Assembly: GCA_029940235.1 (NCBI GenBank)
Contig: JAOZRI010000013.1
Span: forward strand, 1-17,863
Length of the DNA stretch: 17,863 nt
Reading direction: 5' to 3'
Source of the DNA: Desulfobacula sp.
Lineage (GTDB): Bacteria > Desulfobacterota > Desulfobacteria > Desulfobacterales > Desulfobacteraceae
Part shown: one piece after another, positions 1 to 6,595 of the stretch
Position numbering within the stretch: the first letter of the stretch is position 1
Layout: every line of letters begins with the position of its first letter
Translations under genes and position numbers: made by a program
Notes under the pieces: generated by a model
Databases searched by the model: none
Told to the model about the DNA's origin: nothing
The model's input: the letters and a program-made list of their open reading frames with translations, nothing else

Positions 1-1571
1 ATGCATCTGTTTATTTAATGGGCTGGACAGGCGGTTATTGTCTTCTTGCCATGCTGCTTGCACCATATTTAAGAAAATTTGGTAAATTTACAGTTTCAGA
101 ATTTATCGGTGAAAGATACTACTCTTTAACTGCAAGAATGGTTGCTGTACTTTGTCTTGTTACAGCATCTGTAACTTACGTTATTGGTCAGATGAAAGGA
201 ATCGGGGTTGTTTTTTCTAGGTCTCTTCATGTCTCCTTTGAAATGGGGATTCTCATCGGTATGATCATAGTATTTATTTATGCTGTTTTCGGTGGTATGA
301 AAGGTGTTACAAATACCCAGATTGCCCAGTATTGTGTTCTTATTTTTGCCTATACTGTTCCTGCTGTATTTATTTCTCTTACACTGACTGGTATGCCAAT
401 TCCTCAATTGGGCCTTGGAAGTACAATGACTGAAGCACACGGAGGAATGTATCTTCTTGATACTCTGGATAAGATTTGCGTTGATCTCGGGTTTGCGGAG
501 TACACAAAACAGCAATGGACAACGACAAATTTGTTGTTCCTGACCATGTCATTGATGATTGGTACAGCAGGTCTTCCCCATGTTATCATGCGGTTTTTTA
601 CAGTTCCTAAAGTTAAGGATGCCCGTGCATCTGCCGGTTGGGCACTTGTTTTTATTGCCCTTCTTTATACCACAGCTCCTGCAGTTGGTGCCATGGCCCG
701 TATGAATCTGCTGAATACTATTCAAATGCCTGGACACGAAATTGGATCAATCGAGGGAAATATTAAGTATGCTGATTTGCCACCCTGGTTTAAAAGCTGG
801 GAAGAGACAGGTCTTTTAAAGTTTGAAGACAAAAATGGTGACGGCAGAGTTCAGTATTACAGTGAGAAAGGCCTTGGAGACAAAGCCACAGCATTTGGCT
901 GGAAAGGCAATGAGATGATCAAGGTTGACAGGGACATTATGGTTCTTGCCAATCCTGAAATTGCAGGTCTTCCCAACTGGGTCATAGCACTTGTTACAGC
1001 AGGTGGTATTGCAGCCGCTCTTTCAACTGCTGCTGGACTTTTACTTGCAATTGCAACTGCAATTTCCCATGATGTTCTAAAAGGCTGGTTAATGCCTGAT
1101 ATTAATGATAAACAGGAATTGATGTATTCCCGTATTGCCATAGCCGGTGCAATCCTTGTTGCCGGTTATCTTGGACTTAATCCTCCGGGTTTTGCAGCCC
1201 AGACTGTTGCCCTTGCATTTGGTCTTGCTGCATCATCCATATTCCCGGCTATCATGATGGGTATCTTTTCTAAAAAGATTAACAACAGAGGTGCTGTGGC
1301 TGGAATGCTGGCAGGTCTTGGTTCTACACTTGTTTATATCTTTATATTTAAGGGATGGTTCTTCTTTAAATCCACAGCAATGTTGCCCGATAACATTGAC
1401 AACTGGTTTTTTGGAATTAATCCCCAGGCATTCGGTTTTATCGGCGCATGTATCAACTTTATAGTTGCATATATAGTTGCTGGCATGACTGAACCGGTTC
1501 CCCAGAGAATTCAGGATCTCATCGAAGAAATTCGTATTCCAAAAGGATCTGGCGGAGCAGTTGATCATTAA
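1..1571 (+). CDS. Sodium/solute symporter, VC_2705 (acetate permease-like) family, 5' truncated
   Basis: Secondary transporter of the SSS family in the inner membrane, which by family uses a Na+ gradient to import a small organic acid; acetate-type substrates are likely for this subfamily. The frame is open to the first base of the window (Ala-Ser-Val-Tyr-Leu precedes the first ATG at 18), so the N-terminus lies outside and 18 is probably not the true start. About 520 residues are visible, with many hydrophobic helices. The stretch GTAGLPHVIMRFFTVP (about residues 182-197 counted from base 18) is the conserved SSS core. A soluble loop at about 240-305 carries DKNGDGRVQY, an EF-hand-like loop. 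The C-terminus (IQDLIEEIRIPKGSG) is typical of the VC_2705 subgroup, in which a small DUF4212 subunit is often encoded just upstream, here off the window. Family assignment is confident; the substrate is inferred. Confidence 0.92.
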   Translation, partial: ASVYLMGWTGGYCLLAMLLAPYLRKFGKFTVSEFIGERYYSLTARMVAVLCLVTASVTYVIGQMKGIGVVFSRSLHVSFEMGILIGMIIVFIYAVFGGMKGVTNTQIAQYCVLIFAYTVPAVFISLTLTGMPIPQLGLGSTMTEAHGGMYLLDTLDKICVDLGFAEYTKQQWTTTNLLFLTMSLMIGTAGLPHVIMRFFTVPKVKDARASAGWALVFIALLYTTAPAVGAMARMNLLNTIQMPGHEIGSIEGNIKYADLPPWFKSWEETGLLKFEDKNGDGRVQYYSEKGLGDKATAFGWKGNEMIKVDRDIMVLANPEIAGLPNWVIALVTAGGIAAALSTAAGLLLAIATAISHDVLKGWLMPDINDKQELMYSRIAIAGAILVAGYLGLNPPGFAAQTVALAFGLAASSIFPAIMMGIFSKKINNRGAVAGMLAGLGSTLVYIFIFKGWFFFKSTAMLPDNIDNWFFGINPQAFGFIGACINFIVAYIVAGMTEPVPQRIQDLIEEIRIPKGSGGAVDH

Positions 1572-1580
1572 GATCAAAGT

Positions 1581-1610
1581 ATTTAATTTAGCAATACTGC
1601 TAAATTAAGT
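1581..1610. other. Perfect AT-rich hairpin after the symporter
   Basis: TTAATTTAGCA (1583-1593) pairs perfectly with TGCTAAATTAA (1598-1608) around a 4-nt loop, and a further G-T and A-T pair extend the stem. It begins 11 bases after the symporter stop codon and has no T-run. It may be a 3' mRNA-stabilising hairpin preceding the true terminator. A shorter inverted repeat, TTGATC/GATCAA (1561-1566/1572-1577), brackets the stop codon itself. Confidence 0.6.
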
Positions 1611-1627
1611 AGATAAACCTGTAAACC

Positions 1628-1667
1628 AAAAAGGCTGATTCATGTAAAAGTGTGTCAGCCTTTTTTT
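1628..1667 (+). terminator. Rho-independent terminator of the symporter gene
   Basis: AAAAAGGCTGA (1628-1638) pairs with TCAGCCTTTTT (1655-1665). The loop is 16 nt and the stem is followed by more T residues (to 1667). It closes the symporter transcript 57 bases after its stop. Since the stem is flanked by A-run and T-run, it could act in both directions. Bases 1668-1775 downstream show no gene and no clear signal. Confidence 0.85.
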
Positions 1668-1775
1668 GTTTGAGCTGTCCCATTTTGATCAGTAATCAGC
1701 CTTCCATTGGAGAGTGTAGCAGGAACTTAAAGTTTGTCTATAAAAGACTTGCCACATGGAATGAGAAAATTATAT

Positions 1776-1883
1776 AACTGCCATGTACCCTAAAGGGCAG
1801 AAACCGGCAGATCTGATTTTTAGTTTTCGGTTTGCCACACAAAAAAGCATGAAAGTCACTGATAAAAATTTTTGGACTTTCAT
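1776..1883 (+). repeat. Dispersed structured element, copy 1
   Basis: This shares several blocks with 9177-9272 read on the minus strand. Block A is AACTGCCATGT (1776-1786). Block C is TACCCTAAAGGGCAGAAACC (1786-1805, 18/20 identical to the other copy). Block B runs from GGCAGATCTGATT (1806-1818) to CCACACAA (1835-1842). Block D is an inverted repeat, ATGAAAGTC (1849-1857) with GACTTTCAT (1875-1883). CCCTaaAGGG in block C and AAACCG/CGGTTT (1801-1806/1828-1833) can also pair. It ends 51 bases before the LUD start codon. It could be a REP-like repeat, a leader RNA or a small RNA; I cannot name it. Confidence 0.6.
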
Positions 1884-1934
1884 AGATAAATAGTTTTAAA
1901 ATACTGTTGTAATAATTTGTGAGGAGATAAAAGC

Positions 1935-2588
1935 ATGAAAAACCCCATTGATAACTATTGGAATCTTAAACTTGAAGCAGTTAAAGAAAATCTTGAAAAA
2001 AATAATTTTAAAGTCTTTATTGCCCCGGATGCAAAAGCCGCAAAAGAGATTGCAGTCAATGACATAATTCCTGAACTTGATATTAAAACTGTTTCATGGG
2101 GAGGGTCAATGTCTTTTGTTGCAACTGGTCTTTTCCATAAGCTCAAAGATAACCCTGACCTTGAGGTATTAAATACATTTAATCAAAAACTGACACCTGA
2201 AGAGATGCTGGAATTAAGAAGGCAGTCTTTACTGGTTGATCTTTTTATCACTGGCACCAATGCTGTTACTCAAGATGGCCATCTTGTCAACCTTGATATG
2301 GTGGGAAACAGGGTTGCAGCCATAATGTGGGGACCTAAAAATGTATTATTGATAATCGGCAGAAATAAAATCTGTGAAGATCTTGAAGAGGCCATGTTGA
2401 GAATTAAAAATTATGCGGCCGTTGTAAATACCATGAATCTTGATAAGAAAACACCCTGTGTTAAAACCGGAGTCTGCCATGACTGTTCAAGTCCTGAAAG
2501 AATCTGCAATTATTGGACAATTACAGAAAAAAGTTTTATTAAAGAGCGAATCAAAATTATTCTTGTAAATGAAGATTTAGGATTTTAA
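1935..2588 (+). CDS. LUD-domain protein (lactate utilization / YkgG-like family)
   Basis: 217 residues. The core TGTNAVTQDGHLVNLDMVGN (residues 107-126) followed by RVAAIMWGPKNVLLIIGRNK is the hallmark of the LUD domain (DUF162), shared by LutB/LutC-type proteins and by stand-alone members whose substrate is unknown. Near the C-terminus sits a cysteine set C175-X5-C181-X2-C184-X6-C191, which could hold a metal or an Fe-S cluster (inference). The start ATG has a strong Shine-Dalgarno (GAGGAG, 1920-1925). It is followed after 3 bases by the DUF166 selenoprotein candidate, so the two are almost certainly co-transcribed and perhaps act together. Family is sure; the reaction is not known. No lutA/lutB neighbours or lactate dehydrogenase genes are in view, so a role in lactate oxidation is not supported. 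Confidence 0.9.
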   Translation: MKNPIDNYWNLKLEAVKENLEKNNFKVFIAPDAKAAKEIAVNDIIPELDIKTVSWGGSMSFVATGLFHKLKDNPDLEVLNTFNQKLTPEEMLELRRQSLLVDLFITGTNAVTQDGHLVNLDMVGNRVAAIMWGPKNVLLIIGRNKICEDLEEAMLRIKNYAAVVNTMNLDKKTPCVKTGVCHDCSSPERICNYWTITEKSFIKERIKIILVNEDLGF

Positions 2589-2591
2589 TGT

Positions 2592-3215
2592 ATGCAGAAA
2601 ATCATGGTTTTTCAGCAGAACGGGTCTGGGAAAAGTAAAATTGACGGTATTAATAAATTTGGGGAAAAACAGTTTTTAATCACCACTTTTGATATTGATG
2701 AAGCTTTACCCCTTGTACTTGATGATACATCAGAATATCTACCAAAAAAAATAGATGCAGACATTGTTCTTGATTTTTTAAAACACAGGGATCTTTCTGA
2801 TGATTTAAGTTTGTTATGTGAAAAATTAGATATTCCTGTTGTTGCTTCAGGGAAAAAAATAACAACGGGACAGGCAATCTGTACGCCAACCTGATGTACT
2901 CTTCCAAGGCAGGTCTGCCTTGAAGATTATGGTAGAATTTTTGGTGCACCTGAAATTCAAGTTAATCTCAATAAAGATATTGTTAGTGAAATTATAGTAT
3001 TAAGAGGTGCACCTTGCGGGGCTACATGGAATGCTGCAGAAAAGATAAAAAACATGCCCATTGAAAAAGCGCTGACAAGATTTGGCCTTGAAGTTCAGTT
3101 CTTTTGTACAGCAGATCCTGCTGCCTGGGACCCTTTATGGGGCAAAAGCTCTGTACATGTTGCTGCTGATATTCATGCTGCTGTCTTAAAGGTTGCGTTA
3201 AAAGATAAAAAATAA
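2592..3215 (+). CDS. DUF166 family protein, candidate selenoprotein (in-frame UGA = Sec101)
   Basis: Conventional translation stops at TGA 2892-2894 after 100 codons, but the same frame continues to TAA 3213-3215, giving 207 residues with residue 101 as selenocysteine. Sequence on both sides looks like one protein: the N-terminal half has VFQQNGSGKSK, DDTSEYLPKKIDADIVLDFL and IPVVASGKKI, and the part after TGA has CTLPRQ, FGAPE, VLRGAPCGATW and FFCTADPAAWDPLWGKSS, all features I associate with DUF166 (PF02593). The local motif is C97-T-P-T-Sec101-C102-T-L-P-R. From memory, ordinary members carry a Cys-Cys pair here, so Sec would replace the first Cys. A hairpin right after the TGA fits a bacterial SECIS. 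Other cysteines are C109, C142 and C172. An AGGA lies about ten bases upstream of the start. Some archaeal members are labelled thymidylate synthase in databases; I would not transfer that. The alternative is a nonsense mutation, but conserved reading beyond the stop argues against it. Confidence 0.85.
2892..2926 (+). promoter_or_regulatory. Candidate bacterial SECIS element after UGA codon
   Basis: Immediately downstream of the in-frame TGA (2892-2894), CTTC (2901-2904) plus AAGGCA (2906-2911) pairs with TGCCTT (2916-2921) plus GAAG (2922-2925). That is 10 base pairs with a single bulged C (2905), plus an outer T-A pair (2900/2926). The apical loop is GGTC (2912-2915), and its first G lies 17 nt after the TGA. 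Bacterial SECIS elements bound by SelB are short hairpins starting a few bases after UGA with a G in the first loop positions, about 16-37 nt from the codon. Geometry and loop both fit. Confidence 0.8.
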
Positions 3216-3286
3216 TTATATTGCCCTCTGCCGGAACATGAAAACAATATTCAGAGCACACCGCATGACAGATATTTGAGATGCAC

Positions 3287-4312
3287 CTATGTAATTTTAT
3301 ATTGCTGTTTGAGAATATGTGAAAGATCAGTGGTCATTTTAAAGGCTTTTTCAACTGTTTTTTCCTTGTCATCATTTACAAGACAGCAGGTAGCAGGTGA
3401 TATCATACTCTGTTTTATAATCTGATCAATATCAATTCCCTTTTTTTCCAGAGCCAGCCAAATTGTATTGAGTTTAAAGGCAAGAAAATCAAGATTCTCT
3501 TTTTCAAAGGATTCAAACCCAGTCGGAACCATGCCCCACACAAGAACACCACCCCGGTTTAAAAATTTCTTTATTGATTGTGAGCAGGCAGCAAAAATTT
3601 CTGCATTTGTATAAACATCCAGAGATAAAATATCCATATCAAGACCCAGAAGAAAATCCCAGTCAGGGTTTCCACAAAGATGAATACCACAAGGTTTTTC
3701 AAGCATGGAAAAAAATTCATCCAGATCCTGCTTTGCCTTTTGTTCACCATAACCTGACATGGCGGAAAAAATAAATTGCAATCCTGGTTCATCAATAAAC
3801 ATAAAGGCATTGGCATTATTTTGTTTAAGATTACTTAATTGTACATTTATTCTTTTTGCCATGAATTCAAACATAAAAGGGCGTACTGTATCGTCAAACA
3901 GGATAGGGCGGTCATCCTGGTCAAGAACATTAAAGCCAAAGCTGACCGGCCCCTCAAGCTGCCCTCTAATGGCAGGTCGTGAAGATAAATCAAGCTCCAG
4001 AAAACGATGATAAACAACAGAATAGGTCTTGCTGACATCAAAGTATTCAGGCTCTTCAAAATGAGCCATGGTCTCTTCAAATTCTTCAATAAATTTATCT
4101 AAGGAAAATTTCAGTGTCTTATTTCCCATATCAAGTACAATACCTGGGAAATGCTCTCCTGCCTGGACATACATATCTTCATAATAGCTGTAATTGGGAA
4201 GTTGAGGCCAGTATGGCACATCAAGGCTTAATGCAGCTTCAAGAGCCTGATCAACATCAGTATGGGGCATCACTGCCATGGCAGTGGTTAAAAGATTTCC
4301 AGGAATGGGCAT
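3287..4312 (-). CDS. MetE/UROD-like zinc-dependent methyltransferase family protein
   Basis: 341 residues, similar in layout to the methionine synthase II (cobalamin-independent) / uroporphyrinogen decarboxylase-like TIM-barrel proteins. It is far shorter than full MetE (about 750), so it corresponds to a single barrel. Visible marks are RGQLEGPVSFG (116-126), FIDEP (172-176), a H211-L-C213-G zinc-ligand pair, LSLDVY (229-234) and a late Cys (SPATCCL, C309/C310) as a possible third ligand. By family it would move a methyl group to or from a thiol or corrinoid; substrate unknown. Start ATG 4312 has a good GAGGAG 7-9 bases upstream on the minus strand. It converges with the DUF166 gene (71-base gap) and diverges from the acyltransferase at 4565 over a 252-base region with no clear hairpin. 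Confidence 0.85.
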   Translation of the reverse strand: MPIPGNLLTTAMAVMPHTDVDQALEAALSLDVPYWPQLPNYSYYEDMYVQAGEHFPGIVLDMGNKTLKFSLDKFIEEFEETMAHFEEPEYFDVSKTYSVVYHRFLELDLSSRPAIRGQLEGPVSFGFNVLDQDDRPILFDDTVRPFMFEFMAKRINVQLSNLKQNNANAFMFIDEPGLQFIFSAMSGYGEQKAKQDLDEFFSMLEKPCGIHLCGNPDWDFLLGLDMDILSLDVYTNAEIFAACSQSIKKFLNRGGVLVWGMVPTGFESFEKENLDFLAFKLNTIWLALEKKGIDIDQIIKQSMISPATCCLVNDDKEKTVEKAFKMTTDLSHILKQQYKIT

Positions 4313-4564
4313 GTATTTCTCCTCAATTTAATTTTCTTTAAAAATATTATCATTACCACAGACAATCATATAACAGATATCTTACCAGAATATCCTGAAA
4401 AACCAATATGTTTTTTAATGGTCTGTCATTAAATTTTCCATAAATTTTGCAATGATTGGACAATCACTGTAAAACCCTTTATATAGAATAACGCTAATAA
4501 TTTTTTAAAAAGGTTTGATATCAACAATACAACTATTTTTTATACACCTGTAATACGGCACATA

Positions 4565-5110
4565 ATGCCTTTTATCTGTAGAATCATATTATTTTGTATT
4601 GGCTGGAAGGCCAGAGGTAAAGCTCCTGATGTACCTAAGTATGTTATGATAGCAGCTCCCCATACAAGTAACTGGGATTTTTTTTATACACTTTTAATCG
4701 CATTTCAGCTTAAAGTACAAGTATATGCCATGGGTAAAAAATCTTTAACCACAGGTCATTTTGGATTTATAATGAAATGGCTGGGAATAATTCCCATAGA
4801 CAGATCAAAATCCAACAATATTGTTGAATTTACAATAGAGCAATTCAATGGGCATGAAAAATTAATAGTTATTGTCCCTCCATCGGGCACAAGAAATAAA
4901 GTCGCCTATTGGAAAACAGGGTTTTATCATATTGCACATGGAGCAGGTGTGCCTATTTGTCTTGGTTTTATCGACTATGGAAGAAAAACAGGCGGTATAG
5001 GACCATTAATCTACCCTACAGGGGATATTGATGCTGATATGAAAGAGATCAGAAGATTTTATCTTGATATCAGGGGAAAATATCCGGAAAAACAGATCTT
5101 AGATGAGTGA
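4565..5110 (+). CDS. Lysophospholipid acyltransferase (PlsC-type, LPLAT family)
   Basis: 181 residues. It would transfer an acyl chain to a lysophospholipid or similar acceptor at the inner membrane. Motif I is H33-TSNW-D38 (HX4D). IPIDR (76-80) corresponds to motif II. Motif III reads VPPSGTR (104-110): the glutamate of the usual PEGTR is serine here (S107). YWKTGFYHIAHGAGVPI continues as in the family. The N-terminus (RIILFCIGWKARG) is hydrophobic and probably membrane-associated. The frame is open upstream to 4487 but lacks a better ATG, and homologs start near this Met; no strong Shine-Dalgarno is visible. The gene ends 19 bases from the convergent acylphosphatase gene. Substrate specificity is not readable. 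Confidence 0.88.
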   Translation: MPFICRIILFCIGWKARGKAPDVPKYVMIAAPHTSNWDFFYTLLIAFQLKVQVYAMGKKSLTTGHFGFIMKWLGIIPIDRSKSNNIVEFTIEQFNGHEKLIVIVPPSGTRNKVAYWKTGFYHIAHGAGVPICLGFIDYGRKTGGIGPLIYPTGDIDADMKEIRRFYLDIRGKYPEKQILDE

Positions 5111-5129
5111 AAGTATGCTCAAAAGCCTG

Positions 5130-5423
5130 TCAATATCTGATTTCAAATTTATCAAAAGCCCATGATTGTCCCGTAGAATGTTCAATTTCTTCAGTTATAA
5201 CCTGGTCAACTTTAGATGCAGCAGGGCCTTTATTACACCACTCTATCATCAGGGCGACAATGGATGGATATCCTTGGATCATAGCTTCTACAGACCCATC
5301 AGAAAGGTTTTTAACATATCCATTAATACCAAGTCTGTCCGCGGCTTTTTTTGTTTCAGCCCTGAAAAATACACCCTGGACCCTGCCTGTGACAATAAGT
5401 TTTATCTGTATGGTTTCTGGCAT
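5130..5423 (-). CDS. acyP: Acylphosphatase
   Basis: 97 residues, the usual size. It hydrolyses the carboxyl-phosphate bond of acyl phosphates such as acetyl phosphate or carbamoyl phosphate in the cytoplasm. The signature GRVQGVFFRAET (13-24) contains the phosphate loop and catalytic Arg21. GYVKNLSDGSVEA (35-47) holds catalytic Asn39. A Shine-Dalgarno AGAGGT overlaps the dinB stop. The gene starts 11 bases after dinB ends, so it is the last gene of the motA-motB-dinB-acyP operon. In an acetate-metabolising anaerobe acetyl phosphate is a plausible physiological substrate (inference). Confidence 0.93.
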   Translation of the reverse strand: MPETIQIKLIVTGRVQGVFFRAETKKAADRLGINGYVKNLSDGSVEAMIQGYPSIVALMIEWCNKGPAASKVDQVITEEIEHSTGQSWAFDKFEIRY

Positions 5424-5434
5424 TGATCTTACCT

Positions 5435-6595
5435 CTAATCTGTTTTGGTTAAAGAAGCTTTGTTTATAATAAAAGTACCAAATTTTTCTGATATGGAATC
5501 AACTGCAAAATCAACTGATTCCCACTGTTTTTTATTTTTTGCAGGGTCTTGTATCAGCAGCATCTGAACAGGGGTGTTTTTGTTTTTAAGGGCTGTGACA
5601 CCAACTCCAATGAGTCTGATTTTCTTTTTTAATTTAAATCTTTTATACAAAAACAGGGCCTCATTAAAAATAGCAGATGAAGAGCAGATGGGTGAGGCAA
5701 GTTTTCTGCTTCGTGTGATCTGGGAAAAATCAGAAAATTTAAGTTTTATAAAGACATTTTCACAAACAAGATCTTTTTTTCTTAAAGTTCTGCCTACAAT
5801 CTGGGCTCTGTCTAATATTATGTTTTTTGCTTTTTTAAAGTTATTTATGTCTTTTAAAAGTGTTGTCTCGCTGGAAATAGATTTTCTTATGTAATTTATT
5901 TCAACTCTGGATTTATCAATACCATTGGATAATTCCAATAATCTCTGTCCCATTTTTCCAAATTTTTGAGTTAAAATAGGCAGAGAATATTTTTGAACAT
6001 CACCAAGGGTTTTGATCTGCAGCAGTTGCATATTATTCATTGAACTTTTCCCGATTCCAGGAACTTTTTGTATGGGCAGAGAAAAAATAAAATTTTTTAC
6101 ATCAGATTGTTCAATAATCGTTAAACCATCTGGTTTGTTCAAGTCAGATGCTATTTTTGATAAAAATTTTATGGGGGACATACCAATGGAACATGTTAAA
6201 TCTAATTGTTGAAATATCTGATTCTTTATTGACAGGGCAATATCTTTAAAAGAGCCAAACAGTCTTTCACAGCCTGTTATATCAAGATAGGCTTCATCAA
6301 TGGATACCTGTTCTATCAGAGGTGAGAAATGAGAAATAATTTCCATGATTTTTTTCGATTCTGCCTGGTACTTCTCTCTGTTGCCAGGCACTATTTCAAG
6401 GTGGTCGCACAATTGTTTTGCTTGAAAAACCGGCATGGCAGAGCCTATACCAAATCTTCTTGCTTCATAACTTGCAGTTGCAACAACACTTCTTTTGGAA
6501 TTACCGGAAATAATAACAGGTTTGTATTTAAGATTTGGGTTATCTCTCTGTTCAACAGAAGCAAAAAAAGCATCCATATCAATATGCAGGATCAT
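5435..6595 (-). CDS. dinB: DNA polymerase IV (Y-family translesion polymerase)
   Basis: 386 residues, normal for the bacterial Pol IV family, which copies past damaged bases with low fidelity. The N-terminal palm motif HIDMDAFFASVE gives metal ligands Asp6/Asp8 and the steric-gate Phe11. SIDEAYLDITG (98-108) provides Asp100 and Glu101. The thumb has the helix-hairpin-helix VPGIGKSS. The little-finger domain follows and ends KFGTFIINKASL, matching the family C-terminus. The start ATG overlaps the stop of the MotB-like gene in ATGA (6592-6595), so translation is probably coupled to it. I see no LexA-type operator directly ahead of the gene, so any damage response would come from the motA promoter or an internal one. 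Confidence 0.96.
   Translation of the reverse strand: MILHIDMDAFFASVEQRDNPNLKYKPVIISGNSKRSVVATASYEARRFGIGSAMPVFQAKQLCDHLEIVPGNREKYQAESKKIMEIISHFSPLIEQVSIDEAYLDITGCERLFGSFKDIALSIKNQIFQQLDLTCSIGMSPIKFLSKIASDLNKPDGLTIIEQSDVKNFIFSLPIQKVPGIGKSSMNNMQLLQIKTLGDVQKYSLPILTQKFGKMGQRLLELSNGIDKSRVEINYIRKSISSETTLLKDINNFKKAKNIILDRAQIVGRTLRKKDLVCENVFIKLKFSDFSQITRSRKLASPICSSSAIFNEALFLYKRFKLKKKIRLIGVGVTALKNKNTPVQMLLIQDPAKNKKQWESVDFAVDSISEKFGTFIINKASLTKTD

Noticed and set aside
126..515. 129-codon antisense frame within the symporter
   Set aside because: Opposite strand of a clear membrane-protein gene. Composition is that of a reverse shadow, with no ribosome site.
2592..2894. DUF166 gene as a nonsense-mutated pseudogene or a real 100-residue protein
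   Set aside because: The same frame continues for 106 codons with family-like motifs, no second stop or shift is found, and a SECIS-like hairpin follows the TGA. A single Sec codon explains all this better.
2680..2949. Antisense open frame opposite the DUF166 gene
   Set aside because: It overlaps the conserved Sec gene entirely and its translation looks like a shadow of it, with no independent start signal or family features.
3221..3250. Possible third, decayed copy of the dispersed element after the DUF166 gene (GCCGGAACATGAAAA)
   Set aside because: Only about 12 of 15 bases match one edge of the element and no stem or block C is present; within chance range for AT-rich DNA.
3574..4341. 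Plus-strand open frames over the methyltransferase gene
   Set aside because: They lie opposite a well-supported coding gene and show no recognisable domain.
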